IMG/VR virus record: IMGVR_UViG_3300020179_000029
Location: 1 to 64,000 of that record
DNA: 64,000 nt
From: a virus
Strand: one strand, 5' to 3'
Positions 17,642-26,366 of the stretch are shown here, piece after piece. The position numbers were made by a program, and so were the translations under genes. The notes beneath the pieces were generated by a model, which did no database searches, was not told the origin of the DNA, and saw nothing but the letters and a program-made list of their open reading frames with translations. How positions within the stretch are numbered: the first letter of the stretch is position 1; every line of letters begins with the position of its first letter.

Positions 17642-18229
17642 ATGGCTAACGCGCACTATGTTGATAATAAAAAACTATATCAGGCAATTGTAGAATATAG
17701 AAAAATTGTAAGAGAAAAAGAAGAACAGGGACTAGAGATACCACCTATTCCTTCTTATATTGGGCATTGTATGTTAATGATCGCTCAAAGACTTTCTCTT
17801 AAACCAAACTTTGTTAACTATTCATATAGAGAAGAAATGATCTCCGACGGAATAGAAAACTGTGTGTGTTATTTTGATAATTACAATCCCGATCGCTACG
17901 ATAATCCATTTGCTTATTTTACGCAAATTATTTACTTTGCATTTCTTCGAAGAATTCAAAAAGAAAAAAAGCAACTTTACATAAAGCATAAAACTCTAGA
18001 AAATTCATTTATAATGAATGAGCTTGTAGAGCAAGGAGAGCATGATGATGGTGACTTTACACCGGTGTATATTGATTTAGAAAACGAAAATATGAATGAG
18101 TTTATTAAAGCGTTCGAAGATGGTTTAGATAAAAAACGAAAGAAAAGAAAACAAGGTTTAGAAAAATTTATAGAATCAGAAGAGCAAGAAGAAGTTATTG
18201 ATACTGACGACGAAGAAGAAAATACATAA
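17642..18229 (+). CDS. gp55: Late-transcription sigma factor gp55
   Basis: 195 residues (T4: 185). A region-2-like block EEMISDGIENCVCYFDNYNP and FAYFTQIIYFAFLRRIQKEK matches the sigma-2 helix of gp55 that reads TATAAATA. The C-terminus is very acidic and carries the expected flexible tail; the final hydrophobic clamp-binding motif of T4 gp55 is not obvious. Perfect or near TATAAATA sites in this window are its expected targets. Confidence 0.92.
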   Translation: MANAHYVDNKKLYQAIVEYRKIVREKEEQGLEIPPIPSYIGHCMLMIAQRLSLKPNFVNYSYREEMISDGIENCVCYFDNYNPDRYDNPFAYFTQIIYFAFLRRIQKEKKQLYIKHKTLENSFIMNELVEQGEHDDGDFTPVYIDLENENMNEFIKAFEDGLDKKRKKRKQGLEKFIESEEQEEVIDTDDEEENT

Positions 18230-19287
18230 TGCAAATTGCAATCTTAGGTGATACTCACTTCGGTGCGAGAGGTGATAGTCCTTTCTTTCATAAGCATTTC
18301 AAGACATTTTACACCGATGTCTTTTTTCCTTACCTAGAGAAAAATAATATTGAACATATTATTCAGTTAGGGGACGTATTTGATAGACGCAAGTTTGTTA
18401 ACTATCAAACTTTAAATCACTGTAAATTATATTTTTTTGAAGCATTAAACTCAAAACATAAATCCTGGTTATTAGTTGGTAATCATGATACCTATTATAA
18501 AAATACTAACAAAGTAAATTCCCTCGATCTATTACTTAAAGAATATAAAAATATTAATCAAGTACAGCAACCATACGAGATTTCTTTCGATGGAGTTAGC
18601 GTTCTTATGGTACCTTGGATATGTGCCGATAATTACAACGAAGTAATGCATGCAATAGATATTTCACAATCGCAAATACTTATAGGGCATTTTGAAATAA
18701 ACGGGTTTGAGATGCACAAAGGTTCATTCTGTGATGGTGGTATTGATCCATCAGTATTTAATAAATTTGACTTAGTAATATCAGGTCACTTTCATACTAA
18801 ATCTACTAGAGGCAATATTGTTTATACAGGTACTCCTTATGAGATGACGTGGAATGATTATGAAGACAAAAAAGGATTCCATATTTTCGATACCAACACA
18901 AGAGAGCTTAAGTTCGTACCAAACCCTCTTTCTATGTTTCACAAGATATGGTACGATGATAGCAACTCCTCGATGAACGAAATTGTTGCTCAGGACTTCG
19001 ACAAGTATAAAGATACGATCGTAAAAGTAATTATCAAGAATAAACTTAATCCAGTATGGTTTGATATCTTTATTGAGAAGCTGGAGAAGTCCGGAGTTAT
19101 TGACATGCAAGTAGTTGAGGATCACCTTAACCTAAATCTTGAGGATGATTCCGATATTGTTAACGAAGCGGAAGACACTCTTACGATACTTAACAAGCAT
19201 GTGTCTCAATTGGAACTAAAAGCGGATAAACAAAAGCTGGAAAACTTATTACGTACACTTTACAATGAAGCATTATCTATGGAGTAA
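18229..19287 (+). CDS. gp47: Recombination exonuclease subunit gp47 (SbcD/Mre11-like)
   Basis: 352 residues (T4: 339). All metallophosphoesterase motifs are visible: ILGDTHFG, QLGDVFDRR, LVGNHDTYY, IGHFEING, and ISGHFHTKS. With gp46 it resects ends for recombination-dependent replication. It overlaps gp55 by one base. Confidence 0.95.
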   Translation: MQIAILGDTHFGARGDSPFFHKHFKTFYTDVFFPYLEKNNIEHIIQLGDVFDRRKFVNYQTLNHCKLYFFEALNSKHKSWLLVGNHDTYYKNTNKVNSLDLLLKEYKNINQVQQPYEISFDGVSVLMVPWICADNYNEVMHAIDISQSQILIGHFEINGFEMHKGSFCDGGIDPSVFNKFDLVISGHFHTKSTRGNIVYTGTPYEMTWNDYEDKKGFHIFDTNTRELKFVPNPLSMFHKIWYDDSNSSMNEIVAQDFDKYKDTIVKVIIKNKLNPVWFDIFIEKLEKSGVIDMQVVEDHLNLNLEDDSDIVNEAEDTLTILNKHVSQLELKADKQKLENLLRTLYNEALSME

Positions 19288-19289
19288 TC

Positions 19290-19775
19290 GTGAATATTTT
19301 CTTTCTTAGTAATAAACCTAATGATTGTGCTCGTCAACACTGCGACAAACATGTCGTAAAGATGATACTTGAGACAGCCCAGCTGCTATCAAATGCCCAT
19401 CATATGCTAGACGGTGATCAAGTTATTAAACCAATCTATAAACTAACACATAAAAATCACCCATCAGCAATATGGACACGTTCAAGTATTGTGCATTATG
19501 AGTGGCTCTGGCTACTGCTTGGTGAACTATGTAAAGAGTATACACATCGTTATGGTAAAGTACATAAAGCAGAACGCGACGGACTTATTGAAATACTTAA
19601 GACACCCCCTAAAAATATCCCAAAAGGTGTCTTAATGTCCGAACCTCCTCCTGCCATGCCCGATGAGTATAAAGTATCTAACGTAGTAGAGTCGTATAGA
19701 AATTACTATAGAGGTGCAAAACGTTCATTTGCACGTTGGACCAATAGAGAAATTCCTGAATGGTTTAATGGATGA
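19290..19775 (+). CDS. Conserved phage protein between genes 47 and 46
   Basis: 161 residues, GTG start after GGAG. It has a conserved His/Cys-rich opening (CARQHCDKHVVKMILETAQL) followed by HKNHPSAIWTRSS and a C-terminal YRGAKRSFARWTNREIPEW. I recognise the family from other aquatic phages but know no proven function; it is sometimes annotated as pyrimidine-dimer glycosylase-like, which the sequence does not prove. It lies between the two nuclease subunits and overlaps gp46 by 4 bases. Confidence 0.75.
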   Translation: MNIFFLSNKPNDCARQHCDKHVVKMILETAQLLSNAHHMLDGDQVIKPIYKLTHKNHPSAIWTRSSIVHYEWLWLLLGELCKEYTHRYGKVHKAERDGLIEILKTPPKNIPKGVLMSEPPPAMPDEYKVSNVVESYRNYYRGAKRSFARWTNREIPEWFNG

Positions 19776-21487
19776 TTATATTTGAAAAAGTAAGATGGAA
19801 AAATTTTCTTTCTACCGGTAACGCGTTTACAGAAATAGCATTAACAAAAAATAAGTCTACTCTTATTATTGGTGAGAATGGTGCAGGTAAAAGTACCATT
19901 CTCGATGCTCTTTCTTTTGGCTTATATGGTAAGCCTTTTAGAAAGATTAATAAACCTCAACTACTCAATACTATTAATCAAAAAAGTCTTGAGGTAGAGA
20001 TTGAGTTTAGAATTGGTAAACGTCAATTCTTGGTAAAGCGTGGAATGAAGCCCTCGCTATTTGAAATATATCAAGACGGCAAACTTCTTAACCAAGATGC
20101 CGAGTCAAAAGAATATCAAGAGATGTTTGAGAGAAATATTCTCAAACTAAATCATAAGTCATTTAACCAGATTGTAGTACTCGGTAGCGCATCGTTCGTA
20201 CCCTTCATGCAGTTACCAGCAGCACATAGAAGAGAGGTAATCGAAGATCTCTTAGATATTCAGATCTTCTCTACAATGAATCTTCTGCTAAGGGATAAAG
20301 TACAGAAAAATAAAAACGATATTACTGATATAGATTATAATATGCGGTTAGTTGCCGAGAAGATTGAAATGCATAAAAAGCATTTACAGGCAATGAAGCA
20401 AAGTAATGAAGAAGTTATTGAGCAAAAGAAAAACAAAATTATTGAGTTAGAAACAAGTATTGCAGACGTTAAGACTAATATCACGAGACTTAATAATCAG
20501 CTTGAAAAAGCAACAAGTAGTATTTCTGATCAAGAAAAAGTTAAGCTAAAATTTGACAATATTGTTGATCTTAAAACAAAGCTTGACATAAAGCTTGACA
20601 AGCTACAAAAGGAAATAGAATTCTTTAGAGATCACGACGACTGCCCGGTATGTAGACAAGGCATTGATCATGTACATAAGAAAGAGATTGTCTCTAATGA
20701 TAACGATCAGATACTCGAAGTACAGAATGCAATTCAGAAACTGAATGAGGACATATCTTGGTATACTCATCGTATAAAAGAAATCAGTTCAGTTAATGAT
20801 AAGATTACTCTCTTGAACAGAGACATATCAAACGATAACGTTCAAATTACTACTCTACTCTCATTCATTACAGGCCTTAATGATGAGATTGATAAACTTA
20901 AAAAAGATAAAACTGTAACAGAAGATAACTCAGAAGAACTTAAGCAACTAAAAGGTGAATTAAAAGAGCATGTAACTAATAAAGAAGAATTATTACAAAA
21001 TAAATTAGTTCTTGATGTTGCGTCTATGCTGTTAAAAGATAGCGGTATTAAGACCAAGATTATTAAGCAGTATGTGCCTATAATGAACAAGCTAATTAAC
21101 AAATACCTGGCTGCAATGGACTTTTTTGTTAATTTTGAACTTAACGAAAATTTTGAAGAAAAAATAAAGTCGAGATTTAGGGATGAGTTTTCATATGAGT
21201 CGTTCTCTGAAGGTGAAAAAATGCGTATCGATTTGGCACTCCTGTTTACTTGGCGTGCTATTGCTAAGCTTCGTAACTCTGCTAGCACAAATTTACTTAT
21301 TATGGACGAAGTATTCGACAGCTCACTCGATCATAACGGCACAGATGAATTCCTAAAGATACTCAGCACTTTGACTACTGATACAAATGTGTTTATTATA
21401 AGTCATAAAGGTGATACATTATTTGATAAATTTGAAAATATTATTAAATTTGAAAAACATAAAAACTTCTCACGGGTAACCGCATGA
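19772..21487 (+). CDS. gp46: Recombination ATPase subunit gp46 (SbcC/Rad50-like)
   Basis: 571 residues (T4: 560). Walker A GENGAGKS at 34-41, Q-loop region near NQIVVLGSASFVPF, coiled coil about 170-410 with a zinc hook CPVC at 291-294, ABC signature FSEGEKMRIDLAL, and Walker B NLLIMDEVFDSSLD. It partners gp47. The overlap with the next gene is 4 bases (ATGA). Confidence 0.96.
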   Translation: MIIFEKVRWKNFLSTGNAFTEIALTKNKSTLIIGENGAGKSTILDALSFGLYGKPFRKINKPQLLNTINQKSLEVEIEFRIGKRQFLVKRGMKPSLFEIYQDGKLLNQDAESKEYQEMFERNILKLNHKSFNQIVVLGSASFVPFMQLPAAHRREVIEDLLDIQIFSTMNLLLRDKVQKNKNDITDIDYNMRLVAEKIEMHKKHLQAMKQSNEEVIEQKKNKIIELETSIADVKTNITRLNNQLEKATSSISDQEKVKLKFDNIVDLKTKLDIKLDKLQKEIEFFRDHDDCPVCRQGIDHVHKKEIVSNDNDQILEVQNAIQKLNEDISWYTHRIKEISSVNDKITLLNRDISNDNVQITTLLSFITGLNDEIDKLKKDKTVTEDNSEELKQLKGELKEHVTNKEELLQNKLVLDVASMLLKDSGIKTKIIKQYVPIMNKLINKYLAAMDFFVNFELNENFEEKIKSRFRDEFSYESFSEGEKMRIDLALLFTWRAIAKLRNSASTNLLIMDEVFDSSLDHNGTDEFLKILSTLTTDTNVFIISHKGDTLFDKFENIIKFEKHKNFSRVTA

Positions 21488-22002
21488 TACACAAACTAAT
21501 TGAATGTGATAATCCAATACTACTCACTCCAACTGATCATTTCGATTTTAATAATCCTCCCATTAATCCTGTTGAACTAGTAAATGATTTAATAGAGACA
21601 TTAGCTCACTATAAAGGAATGGGCCTTGCCTCACCACAGATCGGTCTTTCTTATCGCGTGTTCGTTTTATGGTCTCAAGAAACGCTTGCATGCTTTAATC
21701 CTAAAATTGTTGATCAAACTACTGAAGAAGTTTTATTAGAGGAAGGATGTCTATCTTTTCCTAATTTGTTTATACCTATTAAGAGACCAAAATCTATTAA
21801 GGTAAGATTTGCTGATCCATTTGGTAACATAAGGACAGAAAAATTTACTGGTATGACAGCAAGATGTTTCATGCATGAGCTTGATCACCTAGATGGGATA
21901 GACTATACTAGGAGAGCTACTCAATTTCATCTTGAACGCGCACAAAGAAAACAAAAAATTATGAGTCGTCAAATGCGACGTAATGAGAAGGTCGCTATAT
22001 AA
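21484..22002 (+). CDS. def: Peptide deformylase
   Basis: 172 residues with the three PDF motifs: GMGLASPQIG (45-54), EGCLS (87-91, metal Cys89) and HELDH (131-135). It removes the N-formyl group from nascent proteins. Phage-encoded PDFs are common in aquatic T4-like phages. It overlaps gp46 by 4 bases and ends the recombination operon, before the deazaguanine genes. Confidence 0.95.
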   Translation: MIHKLIECDNPILLTPTDHFDFNNPPINPVELVNDLIETLAHYKGMGLASPQIGLSYRVFVLWSQETLACFNPKIVDQTTEEVLLEEGCLSFPNLFIPIKRPKSIKVRFADPFGNIRTEKFTGMTARCFMHELDHLDGIDYTRRATQFHLERAQRKQKIMSRQMRRNEKVAI

Positions 22003-22006
22003 TAAT

Positions 22007-22037
22007 ACGTGCCCTTCCACGTAAACTAGGAGTAATA
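22007..22037 (+). promoter_or_regulatory. Leader hairpin before queE with loop facing the ribosome site
   Basis: TACGTG / CACGTA stem with a short C/T loop (CCCTTC), followed by AAACTAGGAG. The loop can pair with the GGAG ribosome site (CTTC with GGAG, one G-U pair), giving an H-type pseudoknot. It might control queE translation. It does not match the preQ1-I consensus well. Confidence 0.35.
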
Positions 22038-22039
22038 AC

Positions 22040-22888
22040 TTGTCAAAACTAAAAGTATCAGAATTATTTTATTCTATTCAAGGTGAGGGGCGCTATATGG
22101 GCGTTCCTTCAGTCTTTTTAAGAACGTTTGGTTGTAACTTTACTTGCTCGGGCTTTGGAATGCCTAAAGGAGTACAAAGTGATGAACGTCTTAACATCAA
22201 TCCAAAAAAATATGAAAAGTATAATGAACTTCCCCTTGTTCATACTGGGTGTGATAGTTATGCTTCCTGGGATCCTCGCTTTAAGCACCTTAGTCCTGTT
22301 ATTGAATGTTCCCAACTGGCTAAAGACATCGTTAACATCTTACCGGAAAAGAAGTGGCAGGACGAGCACTTAGTTATTACCGGCGGTGAGCCTTTATTAG
22401 GGTGGCAACGCTCGTACCCTGATTTACTTGAGCAAGAATGTATGATGGGATTAGAAGAACTAACCTTTGAAACAAATGGTACGCAGGAGCTAACAAAAGA
22501 GTTTGCTGATTATTTGTTTGTAGAGTTTACTAGACACGGTCGAGGATACGACAAACTTACTTTTTCTGTATCACCTAAACTTTCTATTTCTGGGGAAAAA
22601 AGAGATGAAGCAATTCGTCCAGAGATTGTTGCCCAGTACAGTTCAATCGGATACACCTACGTTAAGTTTGTTGTTGCTACAAAAGAAGATGTAAAAGAGG
22701 CAAGACAGGCTGTGAACGATTACAGAGCAGCAGGATTTGCAGGACCGGTATATATTATGCCTTGTGGTGGTACTGATGAACTTTACTATCTTAATCACAG
22801 ACAGGTAGCAGAGTTAGCAATGAAAGAAGGGTTGAGATATTCTGATCGGCTACAAATACCTCTATTTAAAAATGCCTGGGGTACATAA
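22040..22888 (+). CDS. queE: 7-carboxy-7-deazaguanine synthase QueE with split cysteine motif
   Basis: 282 residues, TTG start after AGGAGT. Radical SAM enzyme making 7-carboxy-7-deazaguanine from 6-carboxytetrahydropterin. Seen: FYSIQGEGRYMGVPSVF N-terminus, C32-x3-C36, then a long insert before GCDSYASWD (C71), which corresponds to the usual C-D-T/S element. The cluster motif is thus Cx3C-x34-C rather than Cx3Cx2C. GGEPLL (SAM site) follows. It overlaps the next gene by one base and heads the que operon. Confidence 0.9.
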   Translation: MSKLKVSELFYSIQGEGRYMGVPSVFLRTFGCNFTCSGFGMPKGVQSDERLNINPKKYEKYNELPLVHTGCDSYASWDPRFKHLSPVIECSQLAKDIVNILPEKKWQDEHLVITGGEPLLGWQRSYPDLLEQECMMGLEELTFETNGTQELTKEFADYLFVEFTRHGRGYDKLTFSVSPKLSISGEKRDEAIRPEIVAQYSSIGYTYVKFVVATKEDVKEARQAVNDYRAAGFAGPVYIMPCGGTDELYYLNHRQVAELAMKEGLRYSDRLQIPLFKNAWGT

Positions 22889-23331
22889 TGGAACATTTAG
22901 TTTATAATTTTAAAAACTACATGGATGATTTTGTAGATTTAGTTTACAACATAGAAAAATCTAACATAAAATATGACTTAGTGGTTGGTATTCAAAGAGG
23001 TGGTTTGATTGCAGCAGTTCACATATCAAATGCACTTAATATACCATTTGCTAATTTAAATTGGTCACACAGCGAAGGTAAGGTACGTGACAGTTCTAAC
23101 CCTCATCTTAAGACATCACTTGAAAGAGGTAGAAGAGTGTTAGTTGTAGATGATATTTGTGATACAGGAATAACTTTGTGTGAAGTTCAACTAGCTTACC
23201 CGGGTATAGACACTGCTGTATTAGTCTATAATGAAGAGAATGAAAAACAATTTATACCGACATATTATGGATGGAAGTTAAAAAGATCTGAAATTCCAGA
23301 ATGGTTAGATTTTTGGTGGGAGAAGAAATAG
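22888..23331 (+). CDS. Gpt-like purine phosphoribosyltransferase
   Basis: 147 residues. The PRPP-binding motif VLVVDDICDTGITL and an N-terminal VVGIQRGGLIAA are clear. The C-terminal IPEWLDFWWE layout resembles xanthine-guanine phosphoribosyltransferase, where a W-x-x-W element closes the base pocket. It lies inside the que operon, overlapping queE by one base and abutting queD. It could convert guanine released by DNA base exchange into GMP. Base specificity is inferred. Confidence 0.8.
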   Translation: MEHLVYNFKNYMDDFVDLVYNIEKSNIKYDLVVGIQRGGLIAAVHISNALNIPFANLNWSHSEGKVRDSSNPHLKTSLERGRRVLVVDDICDTGITLCEVQLAYPGIDTAVLVYNEENEKQFIPTYYGWKLKRSEIPEWLDFWWEKK

Positions 23332-23838
23332 ATGTCAAATTTAAAACCTATTACTTATAAGTTTGTTTCTACAAAAGAGTATGTTGATCAATTTCCGTGC
23401 GCATATCGTCAATGGAAAGCGGACAGTCACTGTAACTTAATTCACGGTTATTCTTTTTCAATGAGGTTTTGGTTCGGTAGTAATGACTTAGATATTCGCA
23501 ACTGGGTTGCTGATTATGGAGGATTTAAAGAACTTAAAGAAATATTGCAAGATCAATTTGATCACACTCTGCTTGTCGCAGAAGATGATCCGGAATTAGA
23601 AGTATTTAAAATGTTACAGGAGAAAAAGCTTGCCAAGCTGACCATACTTCCTCGACTTGGTTGTGAAGGACTAGCTGACATGCTTTATAAGTTTGTTAAT
23701 GGTGTTTATGTCCCTGACTACTGGGGGCCAGGTGAAGCAAAACGTTTATGGTGTTTTAGAGTTGAGGTTAGAGAGACTCAATCAAATATGGCCTTCAGAG
23801 AAGGGCACCGTGAATGGAATGAAAATTTATTGGACTAA
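23332..23838 (+). CDS. queD: 6-carboxytetrahydropterin synthase QueD
   Basis: 168 residues, T-fold family. Zinc ligands appear in the CNLIHGYSFSMRFW segment, with DYGGFKELKEILQDQFDHTL and a C-terminal RVEVRET strand carrying the substrate Glu. It converts dihydroneopterin triphosphate from FolE to 6-carboxytetrahydropterin for QueE. It abuts its neighbours on both sides. Confidence 0.88.
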   Translation: MSNLKPITYKFVSTKEYVDQFPCAYRQWKADSHCNLIHGYSFSMRFWFGSNDLDIRNWVADYGGFKELKEILQDQFDHTLLVAEDDPELEVFKMLQEKKLAKLTILPRLGCEGLADMLYKFVNGVYVPDYWGPGEAKRLWCFRVEVRETQSNMAFREGHREWNENLLD

Positions 23839-23841
23839 ATT

Positions 23842-24534
23842 ATGGAAAAAAATCTTGCACAAGTATTAAGAGAGCAAATGAAAGCTGATGGCAAGCGTTT
23901 TTGGGCCGGTGATAATATTTCTGAATATGTCGATCCCATCACAAAAGAAATTTTAATTGATGAAGCAGCCAAAGCATTTGAAAAAGTATTAGATACACTG
24001 CTTATTGACCGAGAAACGGATCCTAACTCTAAAGGTACAGCAAAACGTCTAGCTAAGATGTACTATAATGAAATTATGGCCGGGCGATATGATCCATCTC
24101 CTGATTGTACTGCATTTCCTAACGATAGTGAAGAGAGGTATGAGGGCATGCTTGTGGTAAGGTCAGAACTTAAATCACTTTGTTCTCACCATCATCAGCC
24201 TGTAAGAGGCGTTGCTTACATCGGTATTATTCCTGGCAGTAAGGTTATCGGGCTATCAAAGTATACTCGTATTGCTCAATGGCATGCTCGTAGAGGTACT
24301 TTACAAGAAGAACTTTGTAATGAGATTGCTAAGTCAATTAAACAAGCAACTGAGTCACCTGATGTGGCGGTTTATATTGCTGCCAAGCACGGGTGTTGCG
24401 AAAATAGAGGTATTATGGCTCAAAGTTCACTAACTCAAACTACTGTACTGCACGGTCAGTTTCACGAAGCTTCAGTTAAGAAAGAGTTTTTTGATAACAT
24501 AGCATTACAGCAATCATATGGGGAAAAGCTGTAG
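23842..24534 (+). CDS. folE: GTP cyclohydrolase I FolE
   Basis: 230 residues. Zinc site LCSHHHQPVRG, the motif KVIGLSKYTRIAQWHARR and the second zinc Cys region HGCCENRGI are all present. It makes dihydroneopterin triphosphate from GTP, the first step of the deazaguanine route. It could in principle serve folate, but the neighbouring queD/queE point to preQ0. A promoter for the next gene begins inside its stop. Confidence 0.95.
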   Translation: MEKNLAQVLREQMKADGKRFWAGDNISEYVDPITKEILIDEAAKAFEKVLDTLLIDRETDPNSKGTAKRLAKMYYNEIMAGRYDPSPDCTAFPNDSEERYEGMLVVRSELKSLCSHHHQPVRGVAYIGIIPGSKVIGLSKYTRIAQWHARRGTLQEELCNEIAKSIKQATESPDVAVYIAAKHGCCENRGIMAQSSLTQTTVLHGQFHEASVKKEFFDNIALQQSYGEKL

Positions 24535-24560
24535 ATTTAATATTCCGTAAATGTTATAAT
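24532..24560 (+). promoter_or_regulatory. sigma70-type promoter of the conserved-spacer family
   Basis: TAGATT (24532-24537), 17-base spacer containing TTCCGTAAA, TATAAT (24555-24560). The same spacer core recurs before 36305, 53529 and 62844. Confidence 0.65.
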
Positions 24561-24588
24561 ATAGGTTCTAATTATGAAAGGAACCTCT

Positions 24589-24846
24589 ATGACTCAGACT
24601 AATTCTCGTCCTCGTGTAAAAGAAGACGGTATTGGACAACAAGCTATGACTCAACTATTTGCACTTTTTCCAGTTGCAACAATAGAGCTGTTTAGAGATC
24701 AATGCATCGGTCTTATTGAGCAATCTAACGGTAAAGAAAGTACAAAGTTACGTTTTAAGGATGAACTTAATCGTTTACAAAGTAAGACAGTTATGATGCA
24801 GAAAGTTACTAACTACTTCCTTGCCGGAGAAGGCAAAGGTGTATGA
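24589..24846 (+). CDS. Small protein of unknown function
   Basis: 85 residues, helical, start MTQTNSRPRVKEDG after AAAGGAAC. No domain recognised. An in-frame ATG at 24574 overlaps the ribosome site, so 24589 is preferred. First gene after the promoter at 24532; overlaps the next gene by 4 bases. Confidence 0.6.
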   Translation: MTQTNSRPRVKEDGIGQQAMTQLFALFPVATIELFRDQCIGLIEQSNGKESTKLRFKDELNRLQSKTVMMQKVTNYFLAGEGKGV

Positions 24847-25133
24847 ATGAGATATTTTTAAATACTTGGGATTGGATAAAAAGTGACTGGAAAAGTAACA
24901 ATATTCGTTTCACAGTTGAAGTTATTGCCTGGGCTGTTAGTATCGGTTGTTCTATCACCATGGCACTTACAGTCCCTAACCCACCTTTACTTATTTTATA
25001 TCCTATTTGGATTGCTGGTTGCGCTATGTATGGGTGGGCTGCTTATACTCGTAGATCCTTTGGCATGCTTGCTAATTATGCACTGTTAACGAGCATAGAT
25101 ACTATTGGATTAATTAGGATGCTTGCAGTTTAG
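24843..25133 (+). CDS. Small membrane protein
   Basis: 96 residues with about three hydrophobic segments (VIAWAVSIGCSITMAL; LLILYPIWIAGCAMYGWAAY; NYALLTSIDTIGLIRML). Resembles small inner-membrane proteins of unknown function in aquatic phages. Coupled to the upstream gene. Confidence 0.6.
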   Translation: MNEIFLNTWDWIKSDWKSNNIRFTVEVIAWAVSIGCSITMALTVPNPPLLILYPIWIAGCAMYGWAAYTRRSFGMLANYALLTSIDTIGLIRMLAV

Positions 25134-25180
25134 TAGTAATTGTAGATGTAATTGATGAACTTACTCCTTAGGAGAATTGT

Positions 25181-25567
25181 ATGTTAGGTAAAATGTATTT
25201 GGCTCGTTTCACCAATAAAGAAACAAAAGAAATAGATTTTTATAAATTTGGACACACCTCTTCGTGGGATGCTGCTGACAGATTTAAGTATGAACCTGAA
25301 CAATATAGTAAGTGGGAAATAAAAATTATGAAAACTATCGCTGGCCCACTAGATGAAATGAAGGGTATTGAAGAGGCATTTAAAGCATTCTATCCAAAAA
25401 ATTTATGGGTAGAGGAAAAGATTAGCGGGGTTACAGAAATTGTAACCCTCTCTAGGGAACAGGTAAACGAAATAATTAACAAAATGGAAGTTCTTGGTAC
25501 AAAATACTACCAAAGACGAGAGCGTGACAGACAAAAAGCACAACAGGAATATAATCTCAATGGCTAA
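25181..25567 (+). CDS. GIY-YIG-superfamily-like (T5orf172/MUG113-like) protein
   Basis: 128 residues. The pattern KMYLARFTNKETKEIDFYKF followed by GHTSSWDAADRF resembles the T5orf172/MUG113 branch, where a strand-Y-x-x-K-x-G-x-T replaces GIY-YIG. Whether it is an active nuclease is unclear. SD AGGAG before the ATG. Its stop is nested in the dpdA start (ATGGCTAA). Confidence 0.45.
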   Translation: MLGKMYLARFTNKETKEIDFYKFGHTSSWDAADRFKYEPEQYSKWEIKIMKTIAGPLDEMKGIEEAFKAFYPKNLWVEEKISGVTEIVTLSREQVNEIINKMEVLGTKYYQRRERDRQKAQQEYNLNG

Positions 25568-26366
25568 AATCGCACACGAAGCACCCATTTCAATCTTTAA
25601 TGATGTACAAGCGCGCACAGACTATGATTATGCGCTTGTACATCTTTTTGAAGAAAGTGAACAATACTTTCAACTTTTTAAACAGGCACTTAATAATAAA
25701 AGAGAGGTTATTTTAGATAATTCTGTCTTTGAATTAGGTACCGCATTTGATTCAGAAAAATATGCTGAATGGATTGTTAGACTTAAACCAACTTATTATA
25801 TTATTCCAGACGTATTAAATGATGCAAATGGAACAATAAAAAATTATGATAACTGGGTAAAAAATTATAAAGATAGCGTGCCAGGCAAAATGATTGCAGT
25901 CGCGCAAGGCAAAACTTATAATGAGTTTTTAGAATGCTATAACCATCTTACCAGCGGTGTTGATAAAATTGCTATTTCATTTGATAGCGAGTTTTATGAT
26001 ACATGGATTAGTCGCTTTAGTACAAAGCAACCTACAAAGTATCATGCCTGGGCTCTAGCAAGACAACTACTATTTGTTAAAATGGTAGAAATGAAGCACA
26101 TAAATGAGAGCATTCCCCATCATCTACTCGGTTGTGGAGTGCCCCAGGAATTTAGTGATTATAGAAATTACAAATTCATAGATTCTATTGATACTTCTAA
26201 TCCAGTGGTTGCTGGCTTAAAGGGACTGCGCTACAATAACGAACGAGGACTTGACGATAAGCCTAGCGAAAAACTTCATACAATGATTAATTCAGAAGTA
26301 AGTATTGAGCAACTAGCAAACATTACTTATAATATTACCTGGTTCAGAAAGATCGTAAATGGCTAA
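25560..26366 (+). CDS. dpdA: TGT-like DNA guanine transglycosylase DpdA
   Basis: 268 residues. TGT-like TIM-barrel signals: VILDNSVFELG (equivalent of the DSGGF segment), YYIIPDVLND, MIAVAQGKTYNEFLECY (equivalent of the VQGG strand) and KIAISFDSEF. The C-terminal zinc site of tRNA TGTs is missing, as in phage DpdA. It would swap guanine in DNA for the deazaguanine base. The start at 25560 gives MAKIAHEAPISIF; 8-base overlaps with both neighbours. The DpdA subfamily is not assigned. Confidence 0.8.
   Translation: MAKIAHEAPISIFNDVQARTDYDYALVHLFEESEQYFQLFKQALNNKREVILDNSVFELGTAFDSEKYAEWIVRLKPTYYIIPDVLNDANGTIKNYDNWVKNYKDSVPGKMIAVAQGKTYNEFLECYNHLTSGVDKIAISFDSEFYDTWISRFSTKQPTKYHAWALARQLLFVKMVEMKHINESIPHHLLGCGVPQEFSDYRNYKFIDSIDTSNPVVAGLKGLRYNNERGLDDKPSEKLHTMINSEVSIEQLANITYNITWFRKIVNG

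Noticed and set aside
20842-21288. 148-codon minus-strand ORF opposite gene 46
   Set aside because: Entirely antisense to a conserved ATPase; its Ser/Leu-rich composition is typical of a shadow frame.
22007-22037. preQ1-I riboswitch
   Set aside because: The A-rich tail and CTA are loosely present, but the loop lacks complementarity to CTA and the stem-loop proportions do not match the consensus.
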